This document shows, one piece after another, positions 1 through 7,428 of a DNA stretch of 64,000 bases (position 1 is the first letter of the stretch; each line of letters begins with the position of its first letter). This stretch comes from Gemmatimonadaceae bacterium (GTDB lineage: Bacteria; Gemmatimonadota; Gemmatimonadetes; Gemmatimonadales; Gemmatimonadaceae): positions 372,001 through 436,000 of the forward strand of contig DASQFN010000047.1 in the NCBI GenBank assembly GCA_035633115.1. Reading direction: 5' to 3'. The position numbers and the translations under genes were made by a program. Below the pieces are notes generated by a model. It saw only the letters and a program-made list of their open reading frames with translations. It made no database searches and was not told where the DNA came from.

Positions 1-257
1 GGTGCACCTTCTCCGTCTATCGGGTCGTGTTTCAGGTCATCATCATGAACACACCCCTGCCGCTGCGTGGAGCGACCGACCACATCGGCGCGCAGAAGAT
101 CTGGCCCCTTCCACGCGGCCCCGTCCAATGGCCTGTCGGCAACATGGCTTTCGACGATGATGTCCTCCTCAGCTTTGCCAATCGGCACATCGACGTCTTC
201 ATCCCACGTTAGCCACTCCCCTCGAAACCACTCATCGTCAAATCGCGGGTCAGTCAT
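1..257 (-). CDS. Unknown protein, N-terminal part only (runs off window edge)
   Basis: A reading frame on the minus strand opens with ATG at 257 and stays open for 85 codons to the window edge. A purine-rich stretch (GGGGGCG) lies a few bases upstream of the ATG. The N-terminus is acidic and rich in Asp, Glu and Trp (begins MTDPRFDDEWFRGEW), with no signal peptide or membrane segment. I do not recognise a family. It is divergent from rplU, with about 125 bases between the two starts, so this intergenic stretch must hold promoters in both directions. The call rests only on an open frame with a good start, so it could be a chance frame. Confidence 0.5.
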   Translation of the reverse strand, partial: MTDPRFDDEWFRGEWLTWDEDVDVPIGKAEEDIIVESHVADRPLDGAAWKGPDLLRADVVGRSTQRQGCVHDDDLKHDPIDGEGA

Positions 258-314
258 AGCCGCCCCCGATTTTCGTTACAATCAAAACCGGACACCGCCT
301 GTAGTGCAGAGAAA

Positions 315-349
315 TTGACTTGACTCGGCGAGAAGCTTATTGTTATAGG
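315..349 (+). promoter_or_regulatory. Candidate housekeeping promoter for rplU-rpmA
   Basis: Two overlapping TTGACT hexamers (315-320 and 320-325) act as candidate -35 boxes. TATAGG at 344-349 lies 18 bases after the second and is the candidate -10 box. The expected transcript start near 356 gives a leader of about 27 bases before the rplU ATG at 383. This is a motif match only. Confidence 0.55.
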
Positions 350-382
350 CTGTACCCGATTTCTTTAACCCGCAGTGCCCAA

Positions 383-700
383 ATGGCTTACGCAATCATC
401 CGGACAGGTGGCAAGCAGTACCGCGCCGAGTCCGGCAAGACAATTAGAATCCCCAGCCTGCCAGGAGACGAGGGATCGAAGGTCACCTTCAGCGACGTCA
501 TCCTCGGCTCGGACGGCGACAAGACGATCGTTGGTGTTCCCGCGCTCAAGAGCGCGTCAGTCAAGGGCGAGATCGTCAGGCAGGGTCGTGACAACAAGAT
601 CGTCGTCTTCAAGATGAAGCGCCGAAAGAACTACGCCAAGAAGCAGGGGCACCGGCAGGGCTTCACTGAAGTTCGCATCAACGACATCAAGCTCGGATAA
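383..700 (+). CDS. rplU: 50S ribosomal protein L21
   Basis: Component of the large ribosomal subunit that binds 23S rRNA. The 105-residue product opens [14 protein letters not shown], the typical L21 N-terminus, and carries the basic C-terminal segment [16 protein letters not shown] near residues 76-91. Length matches the family (about 100-105). The frame stays open upstream to 320, but homology starts at the ATG at 383, so that start is chosen. It is followed 10 bases later by rpmA, the usual bacterial rplU-rpmA pair, and is preceded by a good promoter candidate. Nothing unusual. Confidence 0.97.
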   Translation: MAYAIIRTGGKQYRAESGKTIRIPSLPGDEGSKVTFSDVILGSDGDKTIVGVPALKSASVKGEIVRQGRDNKIVVFKMKRRKNYAKKQGHRQGFTEVRINDIKLG

Positions 701-710
701 AGGAGTTCTC

Positions 711-992
711 ATGGCACATAAAAAGGGCGTCGGCTCGTCCCGAAACGGACGCGACAGTAACCCGCAGTACCGCGGCGTGAAAAAGTTCGGCGGTGAGAAA
801 GTCGTCGCCGGCAACATTATCGTCCGCCAGTGCGGAACCAAGTGGCATCCCGGCCGCAACGTCGGACTCGGCACTGATTTCACGATCTATTCGCTGATCG
901 ACGGAGTCGTGAAGTTCGAGCACAAGAACCGAACCCGTTACAAGGTGAGCGTCTACCCCGAGCAGACCGCCGAGAAGGGGAACGCCGCGTAA
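711..992 (+). CDS. rpmA: 50S ribosomal protein L27
   Basis: Large-subunit ribosomal protein whose N-terminus reaches toward the peptidyl-transferase centre. The product is 93 residues and begins [16 protein letters not shown], the form in which the N-terminus needs no protease trimming. The conserved stretch [10 protein letters not shown] lies near residues 39-50. A strong ribosome binding site (AAGGAG, from 700) lies 6 bases before the ATG. It is co-transcribed with rplU and followed by an intrinsic terminator. Confidence 0.97.
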   Translation: MAHKKGVGSSRNGRDSNPQYRGVKKFGGEKVVAGNIIVRQCGTKWHPGRNVGLGTDFTIYSLIDGVVKFEHKNRTRYKVSVYPEQTAEKGNAA

Positions 993-1035
993 AAGCTGCC
1001 GCATTCATCGGATCGTTTGCGAAGGCGTCGTACGG

Positions 1036-1060
1036 AAACCCCGCGGGAGCGGGGTTTTTT
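1036..1060 (+). terminator. Rho-independent terminator after rpmA
   Basis: AAACCCCGC, a short loop (GGGA), then GCGGGGTTT running into six T residues. This is a textbook intrinsic terminator 44 bases after the rpmA stop. Confidence 0.9.
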
Positions 1061-1133
1061 GCATCCTATGAAACTGCTGGTGGATTTTTTGCGTAGACTA
1101 AACACGCAGGGCATCCTCTAACCCGAGACTACA

Positions 1134-1589
1134 ATGGCGTTATTCGACAAGCTCAAGGAAGAGCTCGACCGCGCAGGGAAGGCAGCGCAGGGCGCTTTCG
1201 ATGAAGGCAAGATCCGGCTCGAAGCGTTCCGCACGCGTCAGCTCGCTGACAAGGCGGCGCAGGCGCTGGGGTACGCCGTGTTTCGGGCGAAGCAGGGCGG
1301 CTCGGAAATAGACCCTGACACTTACGCGCGACTCTCGGCGACGCTCGCCACTCACGACGCTGAAGCTTCGCGTTACGAAGGGGAGCTCGACCGGAAGCGG
1401 CGGGAGTCGGCCGCTGATCGCGCAGCCAGCGCAGCTGCCCCAGACACAGCGACCGGTGCGGCCGACGCAGGAGCGGCAACACCGTCCACGTCGTCGACAT
1501 CGAGCACGTCGTCCTCGAGCACGTCATCCTCGACCGGCGGCGACCCAACGACAACCGCAACGGCCGAGTCTCCGCCTTTAGGCGGCTGA
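1134..1589 (+). CDS. Small hypothetical protein with helical N-terminus and Ser/Thr-rich tail
   Basis: Function unknown. The 151-residue product has no signal peptide or membrane segment. Residues 1-95 are Ala-, Glu-, Lys- and Arg-rich and look fully helical, possibly coiled coil (opens MALFDKLKEELDRAGK). Residues 100-151 are a low-complexity tail of Ala, Ser, Thr and Pro, with repeated TSSTSS units encoded by short imperfect DNA repeats at about 1480-1545. It stands alone between two terminators, so it is probably monocistronic. The frame is believable because its composition is ordered and the reverse-strand alternatives are Arg-rich shadows. A cytosolic helical accessory or stress protein is possible but only a guess. 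Confidence 0.7.
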   Translation: MALFDKLKEELDRAGKAAQGAFDEGKIRLEAFRTRQLADKAAQALGYAVFRAKQGGSEIDPDTYARLSATLATHDAEASRYEGELDRKRRESAADRAASAAAPDTATGAADAGAATPSTSSTSSTSSSSTSSSTGGDPTTTATAESPPLGG

Positions 1590-1615
1590 CACAAGCTCCG
1601 AAAACTGTCGAACAC

Positions 1616-1648
1616 GAAGCCCGCGAGATACCTCGCGGGCTTCTGATT
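1616..1648 (+). terminator. Strong hairpin terminator between convergent genes
   Basis: A perfect 12-bp stem (GAAGCCCGCGAG paired with CTCGCGGGCTTC) with a 4-base loop, followed by TGATTTT. It lies 26 bases after the stop at 1589 and faces the convergent amidohydrolase gene, so it may work in both directions. Confidence 0.8.
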
Positions 1649-1658
1649 TTCTGGTGTT

Positions 1659-1700
1659 AGCGACCAGCGCCCAGCGCCCAGCGACTAGCGGGTAGCGTGT
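1659..1700. repeat. Six degenerate 7-bp tandem repeats
   Basis: Six head-to-tail heptamers start with AGCG (AGCGACC, AGCGCCC, AGCGCCC, AGCGACT, AGCGGGT, AGCGTGT). They lie in the short gap between the hairpin terminator and the end of the convergent amidohydrolase gene. They resemble short heptameric repeats that expand in intergenic DNA of some bacteria. No function is evident. Confidence 0.7.
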
Positions 1701-1716
1701 AGTGCCACCTTGTCGT

Positions 1717-3012
1717 TTACCGAAGCTTCCCCGGCATTGTGAGGTAGCGTTCAGTAAGCAGATCCTGACGGGTCTTCTCGGTTCGCTGGATACCTCGAAC
1801 GAAAACATGCTCCGCTCGAGTCGTGAACTCGAATGGATCACCGCTCCAGACTACGACGTTCGCATCGCGGCCCGGCGAGAGCGAGCCAACGCGGTCGGAC
1901 ACGCCGAAGATTTCCGCCGGCCAGAGCGTGACCGCCTTCAGCGCATTCTCCCATGTCATTCCGTAGGCAACGGCGTTGCCGGCTTCCTGCTTGATGTTTC
2001 GCACGTTGAAGGCTTCTTCGTCCCCGCCGCCGGCGTTTCCAATGAGTGCAACACGGACACCCGCCGCGCTGAGCAAGCCCGGATTTTCCTGGCGCTGGCC
2101 CAGCGCCGCAAAGCCCGCGGGAATGTTGTTCATCGCCCCGGTCAGCACGGGCACGCGCGCAGCAGCGAGCTTGCCTGCCATCAGCCACGCTTCCGCGCCG
2201 CCTCCGACAATGAGCTTCAGGTTGTAATCGCGCGCGATGCGCAGCGCGGCGTCGATGTCTGATTGCTTGTCGACGATGACGAGCAGCGGAAGTCGTCCCT
2301 GGACGACGGGAATCATCGCCTCGAGATCCAGACGACTCGCCCGAAACTCCCGAGTGTCGGCCCGGTCGAACTGGGCGCGGTGGGTGATGAAGAACTTCGT
2401 GTCTTCCAGGAGCTCGCGCAGCTTGACGATCAGCTCGCCTCGCGACGTCGTTCCCGCCTGCGCGGCATTGCCTATCTCGGCGACCATCGCGACCGGCGAT
2501 CGCATGATCATGTCGGTCGTTGTGCCCTCGACGAGATCGAGTATCGCCGCCTGGCCGGAAACCAAGCCGCCCGTCGGCAGCACGACGAACGAGGTGACGC
2601 CTTCCTTTCTAGCCGGAGCGAGCATCACCGAATTGGGATTCAATCCTTCCCAGACCGTGAACGACGCCGCGATGTTGTCCTGCCCGCGCGCCTGCATATC
2701 CCGGGTGTCGGCGACCTGGCCAATCTCCACCAGCCCAAGCTGCGTTGACGAGTTGATGAGTCCTGGTGTCACCCACTTACCGCTCGCATCTACACGGCGC
2801 GCGTTGGCGGGCACGGGAATATTCGCGCCGACACCCACGATCTTGCCGTTGGTGATTACAACTGTGCCATTCTCGATTGGCGGTCCGGAAACCGGGAAGA
2901 CCTTGCCGCCGGTAATGGCGATCGTCTGAGCCGCGGCGGGATGCGCCTGGAGAACGAACGCAAACGCCGACATCATGAGCGCTGCAGCTCTGCGCATGAG
3001 AAAGTCTGTCAT
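1717..3012 (-). CDS. Secreted amidohydrolase-fold protein without metal ligands (probable pseudoenzyme)
   Basis: A 431-residue exported protein: signal peptide about residues 1-29 ending HPAAAQ, then the small beta-sandwich and TIM-barrel layout of imidazolonepropionase-like amidohydrolases. The family motif DxHxH after TPGL is replaced by NSSTQ at residues 87-91, so both beta-1 metal-binding histidines are missing. The usual beta-5 and beta-6 histidines are not found, and the beta-8 Asp region reads ALIGNAGGG. The fold hallmarks (GKIVGVG near 56, SPGRDANVVVW near the C-terminus) remain. It starts 2 bases after the stop of the intact amidohydrolase gene, so the two are surely co-expressed. 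A non-catalytic partner subunit is a reasonable inference; the substrate is unknown. Confidence 0.85.
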   Translation of the reverse strand: MTDFLMRRAAALMMSAFAFVLQAHPAAAQTIAITGGKVFPVSGPPIENGTVVITNGKIVGVGANIPVPANARRVDASGKWVTPGLINSSTQLGLVEIGQVADTRDMQARGQDNIAASFTVWEGLNPNSVMLAPARKEGVTSFVVLPTGGLVSGQAAILDLVEGTTTDMIMRSPVAMVAEIGNAAQAGTTSRGELIVKLRELLEDTKFFITHRAQFDRADTREFRASRLDLEAMIPVVQGRLPLLVIVDKQSDIDAALRIARDYNLKLIVGGGAEAWLMAGKLAAARVPVLTGAMNNIPAGFAALGQRQENPGLLSAAGVRVALIGNAGGGDEEAFNVRNIKQEAGNAVAYGMTWENALKAVTLWPAEIFGVSDRVGSLSPGRDANVVVWSGDPFEFTTRAEHVFVRGIQRTEKTRQDLLTERYLTMPGKLR

Positions 3013-3014
3013 TG

Positions 3015-4454
3015 TCAGCGGGCCCTCGTCGGCACGAAGCCAAGCTCGAAATCGGTTCGCCAGTGCTCCGCGGTGTCGAAGCGGTCGTACAACATCGCGC
3101 CGTCCACCCAGACTTTCTCAACTCGCGTGTAGACGCTGAATGGATCCGCAGACCATAAAACGAGGTCTGCGTTCTTTCCTTTCTCGATAGATCCGATCCT
3201 GTCATCGAGGCCGAGGGCCCACGCGGCATTGATCGTCATCCAGCGAAGCGCCTGATCCGACGTGATGGAAAGTCCCGCCTCGATCCCCGCCTTCATCGCC
3301 TTCGCCACTTCCTGATTCAGCCGCTGCGAGCCGGAAGGATCATCGGAGTGGACCATCGCATGCGACCCGGGAATGCGGTCGACAAGCGGCAGGTTCGCGC
3401 GAACCGCATCCATCGCTTCGATCTTGAAGCTGCCCCAGTCGGCCCAGACGCTCGCTCCAATGCCTTCCTTCGCGAGAACGTCAGCGATCTTGTACGCCTC
3501 GACCCCGTGGTGGAATGAGCGGATCTTGTAGCCGAACTCCCGCGCGATGTCGATCATCTGCGCCATCTCGTCTGCCCGATAGCAGTGGTTGTGAACGAGA
3601 ATGTTTCCGCGAAGCACTTCGGCGAGAGTCTCCTTTCCGAGGTCGCGGGTCGGCGGATCGCCCTTGTGGCCATCATTCCACTTGTCCCACTGCCGGCGGT
3701 ATGCTTCGGCATTGATCCAGGCGGTGCGATAGCCGGCAACGTTTCCCATGCGTGTGGAAGGCCCGTCGGCCCGCGTCCCGTAGACGCGCTTCGGATTTTC
3801 GCCGCAGGCCATCTTGAGGCCGTACTTCGCGCCGGGGAACTTCATGCCCTGAACCGTGCGCGATGGCACGACCTTGAGTACGACGCTGCGTCCGCCAATG
3901 AGATTTGCTGATCCGGGTAATACCTGGATCGTTGTCACCCCGCCTGCGAGGGTGCGGGGAAATTGAGGATCATGGGGCCACACCGAATGCTCCGCCCAGA
4001 CGTTCGGCGTGCTCGGGTTTGTGGCTTCGTTGCCGTCGCTCAACGCGCTGCCGCCCGGCGAGGCATAGACGCCGAGATGCGAGTGAACGTCCACGATTCC
4101 CGGCGTGACGTACTTGCCGTTGCCGTCGATCAACACGGCACCGGCCGGAACATCGACCGTCGCGCCGACCGCGACGATCTTTCCATCTGCGACCGAGACT
4201 GCCCCGTTGCGTATCGTCGGGCCTGCCGCCGTCATGATGTGCACGTTTCGAATGACGAGCGGCGCCGAAGCGACTCGCACGTACGTGCTCGGAAATGGGT
4301 CAGCGTTGGGAAGTGATTTCGAGCCCAATCCGGCAGCAGCGACGGCCGAATCTTTTCCGGATGCCGGTGATGGCCGCTGAGTGCCCGAATAAGGTCGGCA
4401 CGCTGCCGCCGCAAATGTCGCAAGCGCGGTGAGACGTACGAAATAGCGTCGCAT
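3015..4454 (-). CDS. Secreted metal-dependent amidohydrolase, probable lipoprotein
   Basis: A 479-residue exported enzyme of the imidazolonepropionase/dipeptidase-like amidohydrolase family. The N-terminus is a lipoprotein-type signal ending AAAAC (Cys19), so it is probably anchored to a membrane. Metal-site elements are intact: VDVHSHLG (His124, His126), VHNHCYR, SFHHGVEA and the Asp-containing AMVHSDDPS. A strong ribosome binding site (AGGAGGAAA) precedes the ATG at 4454. It is the first gene of a pair with the ligand-less paralogue at 1717-3012 and lies 118 bases downstream of the GDPD gene on the same strand. Cyclic amide or peptide hydrolysis is the family activity; the actual substrate cannot be read from sequence. 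Confidence 0.9.
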   Translation of the reverse strand: MRRYFVRLTALATFAAAACRPYSGTQRPSPASGKDSAVAAAGLGSKSLPNADPFPSTYVRVASAPLVIRNVHIMTAAGPTIRNGAVSVADGKIVAVGATVDVPAGAVLIDGNGKYVTPGIVDVHSHLGVYASPGGSALSDGNEATNPSTPNVWAEHSVWPHDPQFPRTLAGGVTTIQVLPGSANLIGGRSVVLKVVPSRTVQGMKFPGAKYGLKMACGENPKRVYGTRADGPSTRMGNVAGYRTAWINAEAYRRQWDKWNDGHKGDPPTRDLGKETLAEVLRGNILVHNHCYRADEMAQMIDIAREFGYKIRSFHHGVEAYKIADVLAKEGIGASVWADWGSFKIEAMDAVRANLPLVDRIPGSHAMVHSDDPSGSQRLNQEVAKAMKAGIEAGLSITSDQALRWMTINAAWALGLDDRIGSIEKGKNADLVLWSADPFSVYTRVEKVWVDGAMLYDRFDTAEHWRTDFELGFVPTRAR

Positions 4455-4572
4455 CTAGATGGATTTCCTCCTGTTGTTCATTGGCGAAGCGTCCTCGCTT
4501 CGACGCGGCCGAAAACATAGCTCGCCACCTCGAGCTCGGCACGTGTGACGTTGCAAGGGAATTGCGGCATCA

Positions 4573-5286
4573 TCAGCTCTCGTCGATTTCGCGGAGCCAG
4601 CTCGCGCAGGCAGCGCTTCTGTCCGTGCAGATGCCGTCCACGCCAATGCCGCGGAAGTGCGCCCACTGCGCGGGGTCGTCACTTGTCCACGCGATGACAC
4701 GACTACCTCGACTGTGGATTGTGGTTATCAGCGCTTCGTCGATGAACTCGCATGACTGCCAGAGATCTCTGGCGTCGGCGGCTTCCAGGAGGTACGAAGG
4801 GTCCACCGGGTATCCCACTTGGAGAATTCCTGCAGGGACATCCGGCGCGAGCGAGGCGAATCGCTTTATGATGCGGTGGTCAAATGAATGAACCGCGCAG
4901 CGCGCTGCTGCGGCCGGAACGCTCGATATGACTGCCGCCACGCGGGCCTCTATGTCGCGCGCCTTTATCTCTATGTATACGGCGGCACGCGCCCCGATTG
5001 CCTGCAGCACCTCCTGAAGCGTTGGAAGGGCGACACCCGGAGCCAGCTCGAAACTGTCGAGCTCTGCCAGCGAAATAGAGGCGATCGCGCGCCCGGCGAT
5101 GGGAGAATCGAGGGCCGGCGGAAGGAGGGGGTCGTGATGGACCACAACAGCTCCATCACGCGTTGCATGAACGTCGAGCTCGACGCCGTCGGCGCCCGCA
5201 TCCAGTGCCGCTTCGAAGGCCGGAAGCGAATTCTCGGGGTATCTGTCGCGAATGCCACGGTGGGCAATTACTTCAGGGTTGCGCAG
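4573..5286 (-). CDS. Glycerophosphodiester phosphodiesterase (start uncertain)
   Basis: Hydrolyses glycerophosphodiesters to glycerol-3-phosphate and an alcohol. The catalytic signature is complete: IAHRG, PENSLPAF, GVELDVHATRDG and VVVHHD, then YIEIK and the C-terminal AWTSDD and GVDGICTD blocks. No signal peptide is seen, so it is likely cytoplasmic. The start is a problem. The frame has no ATG, and its only GTG codons (5448 and 5493) lie inside the divergent sigma-factor gene. From CTG at 5286, preceded by GGGGGA, the product is 237 residues, the normal family size with the AHRG motif near the N-terminus. I give that start with low certainty; a caller may prefer 5448 or 5493. Confidence 0.85.
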   Translation of the reverse strand: MRNPEVIAHRGIRDRYPENSLPAFEAALDAGADGVELDVHATRDGAVVVHHDPLLPPALDSPIAGRAIASISLAELDSFELAPGVALPTLQEVLQAIGARAAVYIEIKARDIEARVAAVISSVPAAAARCAVHSFDHRIIKRFASLAPDVPAGILQVGYPVDPSYLLEAADARDLWQSCEFIDEALITTIHSRGSRVIAWTSDDPAQWAHFRGIGVDGICTDRSAACASWLREIDES

Positions 5287-5372
5287 ATCTTTTCCCCCAT
5301 TGGCGAAGGCGGATGCCTGATAATCATATGCGTTAACGTTCGCCCCGGGATAGCGTCTAACATGCGAGTTGA

Positions 5373-5927
5373 ATGAATCCTCGAACCCAACGGCGCCCCG
5401 ACGAAGCCGACTCGGTATTGATCGAGCGGTGGAAAGCGGGCGATTCACGAGCGCCCACCGAGCTGGTGGAGCGCCATGCGGATGCGCTCGCACGCTTCGC
5501 CGCGAGCGCGGGGGAGCGGGAGGAAATCAAGGAGCTGGTGCAGGACACGTTCGTTCGCGCGTTCGGGTCGCTTCACGCGTTTCGTGGCGAGAGCTCATTT
5601 CGGACATGGCTGTTCACGATCGAGCGTCGGTTGATGCTCGATCGGCGTCGAGCGGAGCAGCGGCAGAACAATCTCGTGCCAATCGAAGCGGCGGATGCGC
5701 AGACCACCTTCGACGCGCTCGACGGGATGGTGGCGCAGGAGACGGCGACGCGTGTGAGGCGGGCAGTGAATGGGTTGTCGCCGATGCAGCGCGACGTTTT
5801 TTCGATGAGAGTGGAGCAGGGCCTGTCCTACAAGGAGATCGCGGCGGTTCTCGAGACGACCGAGGGCGCCGCGCGAGTTCATTACCACAACGCGATACGC
5901 GCCGTTAAGGAGTTTCTCGATGAATGA
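5373..5927 (+). CDS. ECF-type RNA polymerase sigma factor
   Basis: A 184-residue group 4 (extracytoplasmic function) sigma factor. Region 2 covers about residues 28-95, with LVQDTFVRAF and FRTWLFTIERR. Region 4 covers about 125-180, with LSPMQRDVF and the helix-turn-helix LSYKEIAAVLETTEGAAR. It is followed, with an 8-base overlap, by a zinc-finger anti-sigma gene, so its activity is probably held back at the membrane until an envelope signal arrives. No clear Shine-Dalgarno precedes the ATG, and the target promoters cannot be identified here. Confidence 0.92.
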   Translation: MNPRTQRRPDEADSVLIERWKAGDSRAPTELVERHADALARFAASAGEREEIKELVQDTFVRAFGSLHAFRGESSFRTWLFTIERRLMLDRRRAEQRQNNLVPIEAADAQTTFDALDGMVAQETATRVRRAVNGLSPMQRDVFSMRVEQGLSYKEIAAVLETTEGAARVHYHNAIRAVKEFLDE

Positions 5928-6606
5928 TTGCCTGAGCGCCGAAATGCGCGATGTGCTGCCGGAGGTAGTTCACGGCAGGCTCGACGCGGCGAAGCTCGCC
6001 GAGGTCGAGGCACACGTTGCATCGTGCGATGCGTGCGCCTCGGAGCTCGAGCTTCTCAGGGCCGTTGTCGCATCAATGCCGGTAGCGCCGGCAATGGATG
6101 TTCAGCGGATCGTTGCTGCGCTTCCTGTCGCGGCGAAACAAGGACTGCTGCTGCACAGAGGCAATGGGGAACCGGCTTCGGCGTCTGACACGCCAATCGG
6201 GCGGCCGCAGAGTGTGTGGTCCAGTCCGTTGCTGCGCGTTGCCGCAGCCGTTGTCGTTGTCGCGGCCGGCGGACTCTCGCTACTCGTCGGAAGGGACGTG
6301 CTCAACCCTGAAGCTCAGGTTGGCGGCAACAATAATCGTATCGCGGTGACGAGTCGGCCCGTGGCGCCTCCGTCTTCGGCGACGACGGTAGCACCGAGCG
6401 CTCCTGTGGTTGTCGAGTCGCCTCCGGCCGGCGTACCGGTGGCTGGCACCGGAGCGGGTTTGCTCATGAGCGAAGTGGATGGACTTTCCGACGAGCACCT
6501 TGTCGCGCTGCTCAGCGAGATGGACAGCATCGATGCTCTTCCTGACGTCGAGCCCGAGACTATCGTGCCGGCGGTTGTGGATTCGGACAGCGGGGCGGGC
6601 GAATGA
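5920..6606 (+). CDS. Membrane zinc-finger anti-sigma factor
   Basis: A 228-residue partner of the upstream ECF sigma factor. The cytoplasmic N-terminal domain has the HxxxCxxC zinc motif (HVASCDAC, near residues 31-38) of ZAS-type anti-sigma factors. One hydrophobic segment near residues 104-124 (LRVAAAVVVVAAGGLSLLVG) crosses the membrane, followed by a Pro-, Ala- and Val-rich periplasmic part. Its ATG overlaps the sigma-gene end by 8 bases, and its end overlaps the Spy-like gene by 4 bases, so the three are translationally coupled. The family binds and inactivates its sigma factor; the signal is unknown. Confidence 0.88.
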   Translation: MNDCLSAEMRDVLPEVVHGRLDAAKLAEVEAHVASCDACASELELLRAVVASMPVAPAMDVQRIVAALPVAAKQGLLLHRGNGEPASASDTPIGRPQSVWSSPLLRVAAAVVVVAAGGLSLLVGRDVLNPEAQVGGNNNRIAVTSRPVAPPSSATTVAPSAPVVVESPPAGVPVAGTGAGLLMSEVDGLSDEHLVALLSEMDSIDALPDVEPETIVPAVVDSDSGAGE

Positions 6607-7160
6607 AACGAGTGAGGTTCGTATTTCTGGTGGCTGGAATAGCTCTGGGCGTGCTTGCATCTATGCCTTTGCAGGGTCAGCGCACGGGCGACTCCGCCTT
6701 CCGCCGACCCCTCGGCCCGCAACGCGAGGAGCTCGAGCGGCGTTTTCGGGAGAGAAGCGCCGAGATCGCGCGCCGGCAGCTTCAGCTCACCGATGACCAG
6801 ATGTCGCGTTTGCGCGCCGTGAATCAGCAGTTCGAGACACAGCGAGTATCACTCTTTGCGGAGGAGCGGCGGGCGAGGGAGGCTTTGCGCGGCGAGCTCA
6901 CCTCGGCCGCGCCGAATCAGCAGAAGGTCGCGGCCCTGCTGGATGAGCTGATGGGAGTGTCACGCCGGCGTTTCGACATTCAGGCGAGTGAGCAGAGGGA
7001 GCTGGCGAAATTCCTGACGCCCGTGCAGCGAGCGAAATACTTTGGCTTGCAGAATCAGCTGCGACAGCGAATGGAGCAGGTGCAGAAGCGCGGAGGTCAA
7101 CGAGGCGGGCGTCGCCGTCCCCCGATGGCGCCGCCGGGCGGCAGACGCGGGCTTGACTGA
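6603..7160 (+). CDS. Spy/CpxP-like periplasmic LTxxQ protein
   Basis: A 185-residue exported helical protein with a signal peptide at about residues 1-26. Two LTxxQ-type motifs are visible (LTDDQ near 60 and LTPVQ near 138) around a long charged helical region, as in the Spy/CpxP/zinc-resistance group. The tail is Gly- and Arg-rich. It overlaps the anti-sigma gene by 4 bases, so it belongs to the same envelope-stress unit. In known relatives such proteins are periplasmic chaperones or metal/stress sensors, and that role is inferred here. Confidence 0.8.
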   Translation: MKRVRFVFLVAGIALGVLASMPLQGQRTGDSAFRRPLGPQREELERRFRERSAEIARRQLQLTDDQMSRLRAVNQQFETQRVSLFAEERRAREALRGELTSAAPNQQKVAALLDELMGVSRRRFDIQASEQRELAKFLTPVQRAKYFGLQNQLRQRMEQVQKRGGQRGGRRRPPMAPPGGRRGLD

Positions 7161-7221
7161 GCGATAGACTCCGGCGATACGTGCCGCAGTCGCCGCCGCT
7201 CAGCGCTGCGCTCGATTGGTC

Positions 7222-7250
7222 TTGTTCTGCACCGCCGTCTCACTTAAATA
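7222..7250 (+). promoter_or_regulatory. Candidate promoter for tRNA-Leu
   Basis: TTGTTC at 7222-7227 and TTAAAT at 7244-7249 with 16 bases between them, ending about 19 bases before the tRNA. Motif match only. Confidence 0.4.
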
Positions 7251-7268
7251 GAAATCCGTACCCCCGTC

Positions 7269-7352
7269 GCCCGGGTGGCGGAATTGGTAGACGCACGGGA
7301 CTCAAAATCCCGCGAGCTTAGGCTCTTACGAGTTCGATTCTCGTCCTGGGCA
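7269..7352 (+). tRNA. tRNA-Leu (anticodon CAA)
   Basis: An 84-base class II tRNA. The acceptor stem GCCCGGG pairs with CCTGGGC with one G-U. The D-loop region GGTAGACGC is present. The anticodon loop CTCAAAA is closed by GGGA/TCCC and gives anticodon CAA, which reads UUG. A variable arm and the T-loop GTTCGATTC follow. The discriminator base is A at 7352 and the 3' CCA is not encoded. It stands between the Spy-like gene and the efflux operon. Confidence 0.97.
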
Positions 7353-7386
7353 TGACACCTCGGTTTTTGCGAACTCCGAACACTAC

Positions 7387-7428
7387 GACGGCGTCATCCG
7401 TATAACTTTGGATGATGCCGTCTTTTCT
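7387..7428 (+). terminator. tRNA terminator hairpin that also contains the next gene's start codon
   Basis: A 13-bp stem (GACGGCGTCATCC at 7387-7399 with GGATGATGCCGTC at 7410-7422, one G-U pair) has a 10-base loop and is followed by TTTTCT. It looks like the intrinsic terminator of tRNA-Leu. The ATG codons of the outer-membrane channel gene (7412 and 7415) lie inside the right arm. Confidence 0.75.
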
